64,000 nt of DNA from the NCBI GenBank assembly GCA_009760885.1, contig CM019717.1, positions 50,119,366 through 50,183,365 of the forward strand, given 5' to 3'. The notes beneath the pieces were generated by a model, which searched no databases, had not been told where the DNA came from, and saw only the letters and a program-made list of their open reading frames with translations. The position numbers and the translations under genes are program-made. Position 1 is the stretch's first letter, and the number at the start of each line of letters is the position of its first letter. The stretch is from Achatina immaculata (taxonomy: Eukaryota > Mollusca > Gastropoda > Stylommatophora > Achatinidae). Of this stretch, positions 14,201-22,025 are shown piece after piece.

Positions 14201-14879
14201 TGGTCCTTTCGGGGACCACAGGAGAATCACGGGGCGGTCTTGGTAGTAGAAGCGAACGAAGAAGAATACGAAAAAATAGGTCAACCACGTGAAACTCTAA
14301 TGAGGACATTGTTAAAAGAAGCAAATTAGTAGTCATAAAATCAATTGATGAGGTTGAAAAGCTCGCCGAAAACAGGAAAACTTGGTGAACTACCGTGCGA
14401 GCCCTATGTGACATTTAACGGCATGGGAAGGATCCAGAATCCAGAAAATTACTGAACATATTTATCAAATGACTTCTGTTAACCTTAGACTACATTATAT
14501 TTTTTTAAATAAACAAAAACGCCTTATTTCCTTTGGATGTGATGGATATAACGTGTACACTATTTCCATTTTTCTTTACTGTCAGTTCTTCAAATTACTG
14601 CTGGATTCCACATTTATCGAAGTCTCGAGATCGGATAAGTTATTTTTTAGTCCTTATCTTTCTCTCTGAACGACTAAAAGTTCAATAGAGCTGATGCAGT
14701 ACATTCCGGTTAGAGATATAACTTGTCCATAAAATAGAAATTGAAATGACTGTTCGATTGCACTACGATTGGCGTAGCTATGGTTAATTAGTTCCGATAA
14801 ATCTTACCCGTTTTATGTTATCTTTGCTCGCTGGGTGAAAGAATTTCTTTGTCATATAATTATTAAACCCTTTCCCCAT
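642..14879 (-). CDS. CIR1: CIR1 gene, exons 1-7 (5' part; 3' end beyond the window)
   Basis: Seven minus-strand exons at 14879-14808, 9898-9804, 8221-8143, 5859-5798, 4136-3985, 1794-1691 and 730-642 join in frame to 653 coding bases (217 codons plus 2 bases). Every intron starts GT and ends AG. The product follows vertebrate CIR1: start [19 protein letters not shown], then KWMAEQK...[16 protein letters not shown] (Cir_N region), [11 protein letters not shown], the block [19 protein letters not shown], a zinc knuckle [16 protein letters not shown], and [20 protein letters not shown]. In vertebrates CIR1 links the Notch effector RBPJ to HDAC/SAP30 repressors and also associates with splicing factors in the nucleus. 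The Lys/Arg/Ser-rich C-terminal half is missing because the gene runs off the left edge. No internal stop or frameshift is seen, so the gene looks functional. Family identity is from recognised sequence; function is inferred from the family. Confidence 0.95.
724..900 (+). repeat. Three tandem ~57-62-bp units overlapping CIR1 exon 7 acceptor
   Basis: The core gtgctgtgaacaa starts at 728, 785 and 847, each followed by an A-rich stretch, a ..tcacaa/tcacag run and a caagctac/taagctac block. On the minus strand each copy reads ttgttcacag|cac, that is, a 3' splice site. Only the innermost is followed by the open exon 7 frame. Confidence 0.8.
1415..1543 (-). mobile_element. tRNA-derived SINE fragment
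   Basis: The minus strand reads a tRNA-like head: A-box region ggtggtgtagtggtttatgc (around 1533-1514), anticodon-like middle, and a B-box-like ggtttgatttc (around 1490-1480). A T/A run follows at 1411-1421. Lies in intron 6 of CIR1. Confidence 0.65.
1691..1794 (-). CDS. CIR1: CIR1 exon 6
   Basis: 104 bases: acceptor ...tcttgtattgcag, donor GTTAGA. Encodes (P)[20 protein letters not shown] then [14 protein letters not shown]. It matches the vertebrate segment PSELIAEMRNSGFALKRNVL in position and pattern. Ends in phase 0. Confidence 0.9.
1861..2364. other. CIR1 intron 5, no recognised feature
   Basis: AT-rich intronic sequence with short T runs. I see no coding, RNA or repeat signal here. 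Confidence 0.5.
2365..2695 (-). mobile_element. LINE 3' fragment, family with GATATAA-like tail
   Basis: The minus strand matches the fragments at 10503-11185 and 18705-19220 (gccgttaaa..cacatag end, RIPKQAI-type segment). It is heavily mutated. It lies in intron 5 of CIR1 and abuts a different LINE fragment in the other orientation. Confidence 0.75.
2715..3105 (+). mobile_element. LINE C-terminal fragment (Jockey-like, after RNase H)
   Basis: The open segment reads [38 protein letters not shown] and [14 protein letters not shown], ending at a TGA at 3061-3063. It is the Cys/His-containing C-terminus ([14 protein letters not shown]) common in Jockey-clade and related LINEs. A short AAG tail (3090-3099) follows. 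The upstream RT part is absent, so this is a 5'-truncated dead copy. Clade naming is from memory of the motif. Confidence 0.75.
3345..3535 (+). repeat. Dispersed repeat, copy 1 (also 21840-22025, weakly 25830-25990)
   Basis: Shares gtagatagaggtgtatggtt, a purine-rich stretch, a tataaatgaa..a..tacaacatcca block and a ..ttcagc/ttcggc end with 21840-22025. Class unknown. Lies in intron 5. Confidence 0.6.
3536..3984. other. CIR1 intron 5, no recognised feature
   Basis: AT-rich intronic DNA containing an 11-12-base T run near 3775. Nothing else is recognised. Confidence 0.5.
3985..4136 (-). CDS. CIR1: CIR1 exon 5 (zinc knuckle)
   Basis: 152 bases: acceptor ...tttatatcag, donor GTAAGT (inside what would otherwise read as Arg-Lys-stop). 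Encodes [22 protein letters not shown], and the knuckle [16 protein letters not shown] (C-x2-C-x4-H-x6-C), then [13 protein letters not shown]. This is the best-conserved part of the protein. Ends in phase 1, which exon 6 completes as Pro. Confidence 0.96.
4249..4356 (-). mobile_element. LINE 3' end, GAT-tailed family (short copy)
   Basis: The minus strand carries ..[17 protein letters not shown] sequence and ends in (GAT)n at 4249-4262. It is the same 3' end as at 16780-17020 and 38282-39330. Lies in intron 4. Confidence 0.75.
4680..4857 (+). mobile_element. LINE 3' end, TGAA-tailed family (short copy)
   Basis: Matches the last ~180 bp of the longer copy at 8828-9476 ([33 protein letters not shown]), ending aatgaatgactgactg. 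Frameshifted. Lies in intron 4. Confidence 0.85.
4975..5520 (-). pseudogene. Strongly decayed LINE reverse transcriptase
   Basis: Minus-strand pieces resemble RT blocks: [15 protein letters not shown] (KAFDTVDH-like), FSQGSVF...YISDL (VPQGSVLGP..LYINDL-like) and DDCTLYI (ADDTTLY-like), in the correct order but in different frames with stops. Similar to Jockey/CR1-type RTs. Very old copy; lies in intron 4 of CIR1. Confidence 0.5.
5798..5859 (-). CDS. CIR1: CIR1 exon 4
   Basis: 62 bases: acceptor ...cttttcttcag, donor GTAAGT. Encodes [20 protein letters not shown] plus two bases of an Ala codon. It corresponds to the YKFEWQKGAPRE segment of vertebrate CIR1. A decayed partial copy of this exon may lie in intron 3 near 7470-7525. 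Confidence 0.93.
6170..7078 (+). mobile_element. LINE, TGAA-tailed family: RT end plus C-terminal region
   Basis: 5'-truncated copy starting in the RT palm. It reads [20 protein letters not shown], then [10 protein letters not shown] (catalytic YADD), [11 protein letters not shown], then a deletion/frameshift and the shared end [55 protein letters not shown]. It ends in (AATG)n at 7067-7082. Stops and frameshifts make it inactive. The YADD type and W-rich end suggest an RTE-like clade (inference). Lies in intron 3 of CIR1. Confidence 0.9.
7470..7525 (-). pseudogene. Possible decayed duplicate of CIR1 exon 4
   Basis: The plus strand here (tctctgccaca then tcaaacttcacttc, preceded by cctctaggtgagttatgtt) closely parallels exon 4 and its donor side (tctctgccac then tcaaacttcacttcc, preceded by cctctcttggtgcattatactt). 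Small indels break the frame and no good donor remains. Short match, so chance is not excluded. Confidence 0.45.
7655..7815 (+). mobile_element. LINE 3' end, second GAT-tailed family
   Basis: Matches 35670-35840: ..gggacatgaagacacaatacagg, ggagaacctttgctgatg, ending in actgatgatgat. Both are extreme 3' ends with a GAT tail. Lies in intron 3. Confidence 0.65.
7946..8126. repeat. 30-bp minisatellite, six units
   Basis: Six near-perfect units of agacagtaacagattctaac plus ttgtaacagc. The array stops 16 bp from the CIR1 exon 3 donor. The long open frames across it are artefacts of a unit length divisible by three. Confidence 0.95.
8143..8221 (-). CDS. CIR1: CIR1 exon 3
   Basis: 79 bases: acceptor ...ttcttccag, donor GTAAGG. 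Completes the split Arg codon and encodes [20 protein letters not shown] then GLKKKE. The GLxFMYxAPPG motif is diagnostic of CIR1. The donor lies 16 bp from a 30-bp-unit minisatellite in intron 3. Confidence 0.95.
8230..8827. other. CIR1 intron 2, no recognised feature
   Basis: AT-rich intronic sequence with A and T runs. No feature is recognised before the LINE at 8828. Confidence 0.5.
8828..9476 (+). mobile_element. LINE C-terminal region, TGAA-tailed family (best copy)
   Basis: Longest intact end of this family: about 212 open codons to the TGA at 9460. It reads [133 protein letters not shown] short AATG tail follows. The RT core is absent. Lies in intron 2 of CIR1. Confidence 0.9.
9804..9898 (-). 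CDS. CIR1: CIR1 exon 2
   Basis: 95 bases: acceptor ...gaaatgcag before 9898, donor GTGCAG after 9804. Encodes [19 protein letters not shown] followed by [12 protein letters not shown] plus two bases of an Arg codon. This is the charged helical Cir_N segment shared by CIR1 and related splicing-linked proteins. Ends in phase 2, matching exon 3. Confidence 0.95.
9899..10427. other. CIR1 intron 1, no recognised feature
   Basis: AT-rich intron with no coding or repeat signal that I recognise, apart from short homopolymers. Confidence 0.5.
10428..10443. repeat. (GT)n microsatellite
   Basis: Eight GT units, followed by AT-rich tata/tcta sequence up to the LINE tail at 10503. Confidence 0.9.
10503..11185 (-). 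mobile_element. LINE C-terminal region, GATATAA-tailed family (best copy)
   Basis: The minus strand is open for 179 codons from 11185: [107 protein letters not shown]. It is then frameshifted, and the element ends cgttaaacggc-type sequence with repeated gatataa units (10480-10520 in plus). This is the region downstream of the RT of an RTE-like LINE; the RT itself is lost. Lies in intron 1 of CIR1. Confidence 0.9.
11192..11270. repeat. Compound (TA)n(GT)n(TA)n(GA)n microsatellite
   Basis: Contiguous TA, GT, TA (about 18 units) and GA (about 12 units) runs directly at the 5' edge of the LINE at 10503-11185. Confidence 0.95.
11271..12457. other. CIR1 intron 1, no recognised feature
   Basis: AT-rich intronic DNA with a short TA run at 11591-11611. 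Short open frames on the minus strand show no family resemblance. Confidence 0.5.
12458..12955. repeat. 33-bp minisatellite, about 15 units
   Basis: Units of tggtatagcttctaacatca followed by gtttcagttctga, 33 bp, with sequence variants. Because 33 is divisible by three, the minus strand shows a spurious 230-codon frame ([11 protein letters not shown] repeats). Lies in intron 1 of CIR1. Confidence 0.95.
13218..13757 (+). mobile_element. GAA-tailed LINE with 5' inversion (twin priming)
   Basis: 13571-13757 is the 3' end in plus orientation (ggaaacaagaccaaggggta.., ..gccttaatggctcgg, then (AAG)n). 13226-13570 is the preceding part inverted: the minus strand reads [58 protein letters not shown]. 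The inverted piece stops at ..caagagatgaggga, exactly where the forward piece starts (gggaaacaag). Same family as 47880-48360. aatatc flanks both sides. Confidence 0.85.
14029..14262 (+). mobile_element. GAA-tailed retroposon, truncated copy
   Basis: Matches the 3' third of 50349-50984 and 24455-24712: gtgagaaagtctaactctag, aaccacggtgtcacgc, cttctgagacccaccaag, ending gtagaagcgaacgaagaaga. 5'-truncated. A short segment (14128-14152) differs and holds two pieces of the 33-bp minisatellite found at 12458-12955. Confidence 0.8.
14808..14879 (-). CDS. CIR1: CIR1 exon 1 (start codon)
   Basis: Coding part of exon 1: 24 codons beginning [16 protein letters not shown] and ending NIKR, followed directly by donor GTAAGA at 14807. 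The ATG at 14879-14877 sits in a good Kozak context (gcagccATGG). The start is fixed by alignment to the conserved MGKSF-N-M-KK-FHP N-terminus of CIR1 proteins. This exon lies 4.9 kb from exon 2 and is too short to stand out as an open frame by itself. Confidence 0.95.
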
Positions 14880-15075
14880 GGCTGCGACTCTGAATATACT
14901 TCCACAACTGAGCAAAAACTGAAGTCTACTAAAGTATCAACAGAAACTGTACAGATAATATGCGGGAAGTGATGTCGACGGAAATGACCTTCTTAGGGTG
15001 ACTACGGTGTAAGCATTGATTTACAAGCCAAATTATTTCAGTATCGTGTGAATTGACGTGGAAATTTTACTCAGT
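14880..15075 (-). promoter_or_regulatory. CIR1: CIR1 5' UTR and presumed promoter
   Basis: The stretch immediately upstream of the CIR1 start holds no recognisable repeat until a LINE fragment begins near 15080, so the core promoter must be compact or overlap that LINE. No TATA box at an obvious spacing and no CpG island are visible. Placement is by position only. Confidence 0.4.
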
Positions 15076-15079
15076 TCAG

Positions 15080-15506
15080 TCGTTTGCATGTCCCTTGCGG
15101 AGATTTGCCTCCCTAACAGCTCTCCTGTAGGTCTCGTGATTGTAAGCAAGATGCCCTGCTGCTGCATTCATTTGCAGATTATCAACGATGTCTTGCAGCC
15201 ATCTTCACCTTGTTCTTTATCTCTTTCTTTTTCCTATTATGTATCCTTCCAAGACGGTCTTCTCTAAATTATCATGACGTTTAATGTGTCCAGTATATTT
15301 TATTTATTTATTTTTTCTCTGTTTAATCATCCTTATTAGCCAACCGTCTTCAATATTCAGTTTTTGTAGCATGGATATATTTGTTCTTTTTTGTGTCCAA
15401 GATATTTGAAGGACTCTTCTATAGCATTTACATTCAAAGGCATTTACGTGTTTCTCAGCTGTTTTGTTAAGTGTCCAGGTCTCACAGGCATATGTTGCGA
15501 TGGGAA
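15080..15506 (-). mobile_element. LINE C-terminal region, TGAA-tailed family
   Basis: The minus strand reads [53 protein letters not shown], and then the family's 3' end to gacatgcaaacg at 15080. Broken by stops and an insertion near 15300. It begins only about 200 bp upstream of the CIR1 start codon. Confidence 0.85.
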
Positions 15507-16055
15507 ATTTTACTACTGAATGATAATACAGATAGAACAAAAGAAAGAACTAAACTAAAGCAGTCAGATATTCAGCTATACAGAATGTGCTTTATGGTAA
15601 CACATCCTGAAAATGGGAGATGTAGTCATGACATACGTACATAAAAGGCCAATCCAAACATGGATGAAATGCAAGCACAGGCAACCTAAGGAAAGGGCAA
15701 CAAAAACACAGGCAAGCCAAACATGAAGTGACATGAAAACACAGACACCTAAGAGTGGGGCGACATAAAAATACAGACTCCTCCCCCTCCCCCCCCCCAA
15801 AGGGGGATGAAAACACAGAAAGCACAAACAAAAGAAAGTATTTTTTTTTAATATTTACATCATGCCTTGCTTTATAGGAGCACGAAAAGATTAACATATG
15901 AAAATGTTTAATAGCTGCTACTTTCGATGATGGGAAAATGTCACTGATAGCCGTGAACATTAACAATATCTGTAATATTTAAAGTAAGCTCATTCTTTTG
16001 TGGCATTTAAAAGTGAGAATGCTTGCACCTAAAGTAACCCAACCAACCTTACAAT
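15507..16055. other. Non-coding, weak internal repeats
   Basis: Around 15650-15810 there are imperfect repeats containing aaaacacaga(g/a) separated by about 40 bp, plus a C10 run. No gene is recognised. Confidence 0.4.
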
Positions 16056-16130
16056 CTTATATATCTTATATCCTTCCCGTGCCGTTAAACGTCACATAGG
16101 GCTCGCAAGGTAGTTCGCCAATTTTTCCTG
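16056..16130 (-). mobile_element. LINE tail fragment, GATATAA family
   Basis: Near-identical to the extreme 3' end at 10503-10580 (tatatccttcccgtgccgtt.., ..cgccaatttttcctg), only 75 bp long. Confidence 0.85.
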
Positions 16131-16779
16131 AACTTTACAATGCTATATGATTTTATCGTCGAGAGATGCTTCTATTTCGGTTATTAACTTGCGGTTCTAT
16201 ATGCGTCTGTGTGCTTTATTATGGATCCCTGTGTGTCTCTCCACATTAAATATCCACTCATATTAAGCATTTTCAAACTTTTTCCTAAATTAGCATTCAG
16301 TTTTCCTTCTCGCTGTTACTATCCTTAAAAAAAAGCAATGATGTCCAACTTTTTATCTCTTACAATATCTTTAGTAACTAAGGTATATTGCATGAATGCT
16401 TGTTTGTTGGTTTGTTTATTTGTTTTAATTAGCTAATCCATCAGTTTGTGTTTTGTTTGCATGAATAGTCTGTGTATGTTTTTTTTTAATTTAATGTGTC
16501 GTAACTTTTATTAAATACTTTATACATACAAAAAAAATTGTTTTTTTATTTACATACAAATAGTTTTTCTTATTTATTAATACTTTTGTAAGACTTACTA
16601 TTAATGAAAGTTTTTCAGCAAATTTGAAAATAAGTTACTTATAATACAGAAAGAGCATCGTTATAATTGAGCTTTTCAAGCATACTTTATCCGTGTACGC
16701 TGATGACTTGAAAGAACGTGGAAAGCACTTGGAGCTGTCTCGTTGTAGACAGAAAGAGGCAAAATAAGGAACGCAAGAC
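16131..16779. other. AT-rich, no recognised feature
   Basis: AT-rich sequence with several T/A homopolymers; nothing recognised. Confidence 0.45.
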
Positions 16780-17020
16780 AATGTACTTTCATAGGACATG
16801 CAATGAGAAGAGGGGGCATTGAAAATATTATAACAGGAAAAAAATAGAAGGAAGAAGACCAAGAGGAAGACCAATAGAAATGGTACTGGACAGTCTGACA
16901 GGATGGTGTGAGAGGAGATCACCAACTGAGCTGATGGCCTGCATGAAGGATCGTGTGCTCTGGAGAAGCATAATAGCCAACGCCAGTCGGCACGGCACCT
17001 GATGATGATGATGATGATGA
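16780..17020 (+). mobile_element. LINE 3' end, GAT-tailed family
   Basis: Ends the reading segment [50 protein letters not shown], stop, then (GAT)n at 16999-17021. Same 3' end as 38282-39330 and 42532-42868 (both in minus). Confidence 0.9.
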
Positions 17021-17277
17021 GAAATGGTAAAACTCTATAACACAGACGTGACTTCTTACTATAGACGACTCCGATTATAGGCAGAATCAGCCATGAAAGA
17101 AACTAACCAACAAAGATTATGCTAGGAAGCCTCACATTAACAATTGACACTGACTTGTTTAAGACACGGGGACGAATGACGACAGACTTGCCAAGTGAAA
17201 AGATGTCTTTTGTATCGTGTCACCGTAAGCGAGCGTCAAGAAACACATCTTTGACTGTTTGTTTACTCTTTGTACAG

Positions 17278-17372
17278 AGGTAGCCGCCCTTGCTGCAGGA
17301 GTTGGTCGAGGAAGTACTGACACGGCCATGGAGAGACGGCCTGTAGCAGTATTAGTTGTTCAGGCACACGAA
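17278..17372 (+). CDS. Candidate exon of an unknown plus-strand gene
   Basis: A pyrimidine-rich acceptor (tttactctttgtacag) and a consensus donor (GAA|gtaagt) bound 95 bases with a single fully open frame: VAALAAGVGRGSTDTAMERR then PVAVLVVQAHE. The internal ATG at 17328 has a good Kozak context (cggccATGG). It would be divergent to CIR1, 2.4 kb away. I recognise no family and cannot find the next exon, so it may be chance. Confidence 0.22.
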
Positions 17373-18704
17373 GTAAGTTGAATGTTCATATTAACATACA
17401 GAAAAGTAATTTTTCTTTAAAATAGCATGTATAATAGGGTTTTGTTTGGTTTTTATTCAGAACTACAGAACCAGTGTTCAGCATATTCTTTCATACCGCC
17501 CCCCCCCCCCTACACACACAACATACCCGTATCGTGTAATATATAAATATCATTTGTAAGTGATATAAATATATGAGAATTTCAATTATTTCGAATTTAT
17601 CATGAGAAAACTCATAATTTATGAATCGGGTTTTCCCGCTTGAAGCTTTTAATTTCTGTAACTATGAAAACTAAAAGTCAACATTCATTCATCATGATCA
17701 TCATTCTGGGGAAGATGACAGAGAATTGATTGTCAGAGATCTCCAGTGTCTTCTCTTTGTGTGTGCGTGTGTGTGTGTGTTTTTTTTTTCTTTAATGCGT
17801 GACCAAGCAACTGTATGCCTGTTTCTTCATATTTTACATTGTCTTTTTCATTCTCATACTCATATTATTTGTACACTAGTTGTTTATATATGATTTTTCT
17901 ATGTATTACAGGAGCTGTTGGAAGAATGCTTTTTGTTATGTGGTTATTATGTTTTTCATAAGTTCTTTTTTTTTTGCTTTAGTATTTTCAGAACATGTTT
18001 ATCTGTTTTCATACATGAACATGAAATATAGCACATTCTTGGGAACATTGACATTTCAGAGTTTTTAGTTTATTTTTTGTTTAATTTTTGTTTGTTTGTT
18101 TGTTATCCATGTCTGTGTTCTGTATAGTAGTTTGATCACATACATAACATTTCGTTACTCTGACCTTTACTTACTGTGTTTAAGTTTAGATGGAAGAATT
18201 TTTCTAATTTTACTGAAAGTGCATTTAGGAATTCTTGTTTCTTTGTTATTTTATATTTCACATTCTTCATTGCCTGTTGGATTTAGTCAAGAAATTTGTA
18301 ATGATTCCATTTTGTCTTCTATTTCTCCATTTATTTTCATATTGTCAGATAGTTTTTGTCCCTTCTTTTCTAACTGAATTAATACTTTATGTTTTATTTG
18401 AAGATTTAGTATAGTTGCTGTCTTCGTTTATGCAAACACTTTTTTTTTCTAATCACATTTAACTGGATTCCATTCATCAAGACTTTGTATGACTGTCCAC
18501 TGTCCAGTATCACTAGTGACAGAAAATAACTATCAAGATAGTTATCATCCTTGTTCTCCAGGCAAGTCCATTAGTGCTCCAATCACTTCTTAAATATATC
18601 CTTTATTGTATAATGACTGATAACACCAGTTCTGTTTTGGTTTGCAAGTCTTATACTTTTAATGTGATGTTCATGCTAGTCATCATCACATGTGTCCACC
18701 AAGT
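17373..18704. other. AT-rich, no recognised feature
   Basis: Contains a C10 run (17501), a (GT)n/T9 run (17757-17790) and AT-rich DNA. Small open frames are T-rich and show no family resemblance. Confidence 0.45.
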
Positions 18705-19220
18705 CCTTCATCTAGAGAACATATGGCAACCAAAACTTATAAGCACAAAAACCAAGCTAAGATTATTACATTCAAATGTAATATCCACCCTCATTTATGC
18801 ATTCGAAAGCTGGAAAACAACTTAAGAAATAGACAACAATCTAGACTCTTTTGAAAACAAATGCCTAAGTAAAATATTCGCTATAAAGTGGAATGACTTC
18901 AAGAACAATCCAGAGATAAAGCAGATGAGTGAACAACAACCTGTCTCATGGGTGATCAGAAAAAGGAGATGGACATATATCAGTCACGTGATGAGAAGAA
19001 ACAATCAGAGAATCCCAAAACAAGCTATCAAGTGGAACAGTACAGGTCAAATAAAAAGAGGTCGACCACATGAAACTCTAAAGAGGACATTGTTAAGAGA
19101 GGCCAAATTAGTAGGCATAAAATCCCTTGATGAGATTTGACAGCTCGCAGAAAACAGTAAAACCTGGCAAGCTACCATGCAAGCTCTGTGTGACGTTTAA
19201 CTGCACAGAAAGGATGTGAA
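18705..19220 (+). mobile_element. LINE C-terminal region, GATATAA family
   Basis: Reads [36 protein letters not shown], a stop, [74 protein letters not shown], ending near gtgacgtttaactgcaca. Only a few inactivating changes, so it is younger than the 2365-2695 copy. Confidence 0.9.
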
Positions 19221-19449
19221 GTGTAAGATATGTTTATAATCACAAATATTTAATATTATTGCAGTTACACTGTGGAAATAATGTTACTGAAAATGGAGAG
19301 TGTGTGTTATTTTATACAAAGGAATTACTATTTTTTTAGTCCATGTGGTAGTGATGGATCTCCTGTGAGCTAAAAGCTCTTGTGGCAGTTGATACCATCG
19401 TGATGAACTTTTCTGTCTTTTGTAGTTGTTTAGTAGGGGGTGAAGCCAC

Positions 19450-19775
19450 TGTCTGTTTTGGCAATCAGCAACCCAAAGCTGACGTGCTAGCATAAGGTTT
19501 TATGAGCCATAGCTGACGAAGATCTTTTCCCACCTCTCCTTTGGTACCTCGGTCCTGGGCTAGCTAATGGGGCAATGATCGTCATAATCTCAGCGGTGGT
19601 GGAGTCTACTGAAGAATTACTGCACACCCCCTGTTGATAGCTGCACTCAGGGACTGAAGAAATAGTCGTCATACTCTGCTCCCACGCCAACGTGATGCTG
19701 TGTCTCAACATCTTCACAGCAACAGCTGCAGAGAACACCAGCCTGCAGTTCTAGGGAGATGGAAGAAGAAGTAAT
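19450..19775 (+). mobile_element. SINE-like 310-330-bp repeat (family S), copy 1
   Basis: Family S begins near ccgatgaggcgatcagcgac, contains gctgacc..cctgtcccacctct, ggctag..acgggg, agtctgctaaagaag, gctgtactccgggactga, and ends near gcatcggctgcaaagag. This copy ends with ggaagaagaag. Other copies: 29035, 30775, 37570, 48745, 48975, 53275, 53510, 62385. No tRNA boxes are seen. Confidence 0.75.
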
Positions 19776-20838
19776 TGTTTAGTTTTGAAATGTGGGGTGT
19801 CTTGGAAGCAGTTTTATCTGCAGTTCATCTAGTTCAGGGTATTTAAGATGAAAGTGTAGAAAATGTTCAGCTGTCTCTTCAGCACTGTGACATTTTGGGC
19901 TGTGATTGTGTTTGATTTACTTTAGTTGTTTGGGGATATGAGTATTTGCAATACTTTTTTATGTTCTTTTATATTATGTTGTTTTTTTTTTTCGCTTTGC
20001 TGATGGTAAACTGAAATTAAGTATTGAATTAATTCAGTCACAACTGAAATTTATGAGAAAATGTAACATTTAAACTTCAGTGACTTGAAGACTTTAGAAA
20101 AATACTTTCATTTATATATAAAAATAAAGATGACCATGATATTTAAAGCTAAAGAAGTACAAGTCTCAGCAGTGAAATGTGTGTAGCTTCATAGGTTTTA
20201 GTTTTTTCTTATGTTACATGTGAATAAATTTGTCAGAAGTTAATTCTTATGTTCCAAAACAACACTGCTATTGTTTAGTGGATCTTGCATGCCTGCGCAA
20301 GTCAATGCTCAGAGGAATGTTTAACCAAAGTTTAAATAAAATGACAGGTAGCATATTTCCAGCCCAGCACATATTTTTATATTATGGAGTAACTTCTTGC
20401 CAGTTTCTTTTTATCAGAATTTCTCATTAAAATTTATACTGGCAGAGCATAGAGTTAGTTTAGCAGTGAGGAAGTTAATTAAGTTTCTTTTAATTTGTTA
20501 ATGTGATGGATGTGTAATAGATGCATTAATTTATTCCAGATAATTTTGTGATGGATTTTCTATTTTTTTTTTTAAGACATAATAGTTTGGACTCATGATA
20601 AATGGGCAGATTTTTGCATGTGGAAAGTGTGTTAACATCACATTTAACCTATAAATACAGTGAAATCACACTCCAGATAATCAAATAAAGCGTGATAGAT
20701 CTGCGGACTTTCATGTGAAAAAAGCAGCTTTCAGACACAACATGAGACATAGCTGGAATGAATGTCCTTAATGATGGGCAAACTCTGAAGAAAAAAAAAT
20801 CTCCCCCAGTATACACTGGATCTCTACGTACTCTCACC
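19776..20838. other. AT-rich, no recognised feature
   Basis: Nothing recognised apart from T runs. Confidence 0.45.
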
Positions 20839-20897
20839 CTCTCTTTCTCTCTCTCAGTCTCTCTTTCTTTCTCTCTCTCTCTCTCTCATTCCCTCTC
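20839..20897. repeat. (CT)n tract, tail of the adjacent LINE
   Basis: CT-rich tract directly at the 3' end of the minus-strand LINE at 20898-21190. The same CT run sits at the same place in the copies at 39335 and 43300. Confidence 0.85.
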
Positions 20898-21190
20898 TGA
20901 ACCTCAAGTGCCCAGGGCACGTGGGGCTTCCCCGAGGGTTTTCCACAAATGCCTGTCCTTTGCCTTTTTTTTTTCGCTCTTGCTTAGGTGAGCCTTCTAT
21001 TTGCTCAACATCCTCTCTGTTGGTCTTCCCTATCTCCTTTGGTCTACCCTTACTTCTGTTCCCCTGTGGTGTTCGTCGTAGTGTTATTTTTGGTAGTGAG
21101 TTGTCAGCCATTCGGAGCACATGTCCATCGCCAGCGTCTTTCCTCAGTAAATGCTATCAGTGGCTTCATCTGCATTTCTGCCAGCAAGAT
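20898..21190 (-). mobile_element. LINE 3' end, FADD family with (GA)n tail
   Basis: The minus strand reads VLRMADNSLPKITLRRTPQ-like sequence, NRSKGRPKE, and ends ..cctgggcacttgaggttc then (AG)n. Same as 39361-39640 and 43329-43620. A further stretch to about 21395 holds an unrelated piece (taaaaggcgactaa on minus) seen in other animal repeats. Confidence 0.85.
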
Positions 21191-21395
21191 GTTATTGCTC
21201 AGTTTCCTGATAAGCGTTTCTCCTTCCACCTGCATTTGTTTTTTTTCCATTGCTTCTGTTTCTGTAGCAGTCTCATGGTTTGTTTTTTTTTTCGGATAAG
21301 GTTGCTGGCCCTATACCGAACCCTCCTTAGTCGCCTTTTACGATCATGCGTGGTAGGGCACAGCGGTCTTATTCTCTTGCATACACAGTTCAGAA

Positions 21396-21839
21396 AATAG
21401 TGGAGGGGAAATCAACACACATTTTTTTTTAATATGGCAAAGAAGCTGTTCCTGTAGTTTCTGGAAGGTCTCCAACAGCATCAGACATGGTGCCTAAACT
21501 GTACAAACATCAGTGTATACTTTCATACCCTCACAAGAACAGGCGAGCTTTTTTTATGAATATTTATGGGAAGATTGATTTTTTTTTCACTTTATTCGTT
21601 AAAGATTCACATACATCAACCTGGATATCCGTAAAGAACGCAGCTTTACGTCTGAGGATGTCAGTATTACCTTTCAGCTTGGTCTTGGTGTGTCCATGGG
21701 TGTCTTTTTTTTGTACCTTATATTAAAGACAGTTCTAAATAAGTCATCGCTGATGAAAATCTGTCACTGCATGATAAACTATTTTAGCAGTGTATTTTGA
21801 CATCTTTTCCTCTACTCTCTCTTAGCATTGTAAATAGTT
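21396..21839. other. No recognised feature
   Basis: Non-coding sequence with T runs. No family resemblance. Confidence 0.4.
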
Positions 21840-21878
21840 GTCAAAGTAGATAGAGGTGTATGGTTAAGTTTTACAAAA

Positions 21879-21916
<38 letters not shown>

Positions 21917-22025
21917 GGAAAAACACAAATGGCAGAAAGTGTGAAAGTAAGCTGGGAACGTATAAATGAAAAACGTACAACATCCAATATTTCGGCGTCA
22001 GACTTTCTTAACTTTCTTAGTTGTC
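21840..22025 (+). repeat. Dispersed repeat, copy 2
   Basis: Shares the gtagatagaggtgtatggtt start and ..tataaatgaaaa.gtacaacatccaa.. end with 3345-3535, with an expanded (GA)n at 21883-21913. Confidence 0.6.

Larger units (their letters stand above)
13130..14440 (+). mobile_element. LINE 3' region, GATATAA family, interrupted by two insertions
   Basis: Pieces at 13130-13217, 13752-13995 and 14263-14440 together follow 18705-19220: ..ttataagcacaaataccaagc.., then [17 protein letters not shown] sequence, [15 protein letters not shown].., then the end ..gagccctatgtgacatttaacggcatggg. The gaps are filled by a twin-primed LINE (13218-13757) and a GAA-tailed retroposon (about 14029-14262). Dead copy. 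Confidence 0.8.

Noticed and set aside
18096..18377. Possible decayed RT or membrane protein in T-rich DNA
   Set aside because: No motif is recognisable in any frame. Base composition alone explains the hydrophobic frame.
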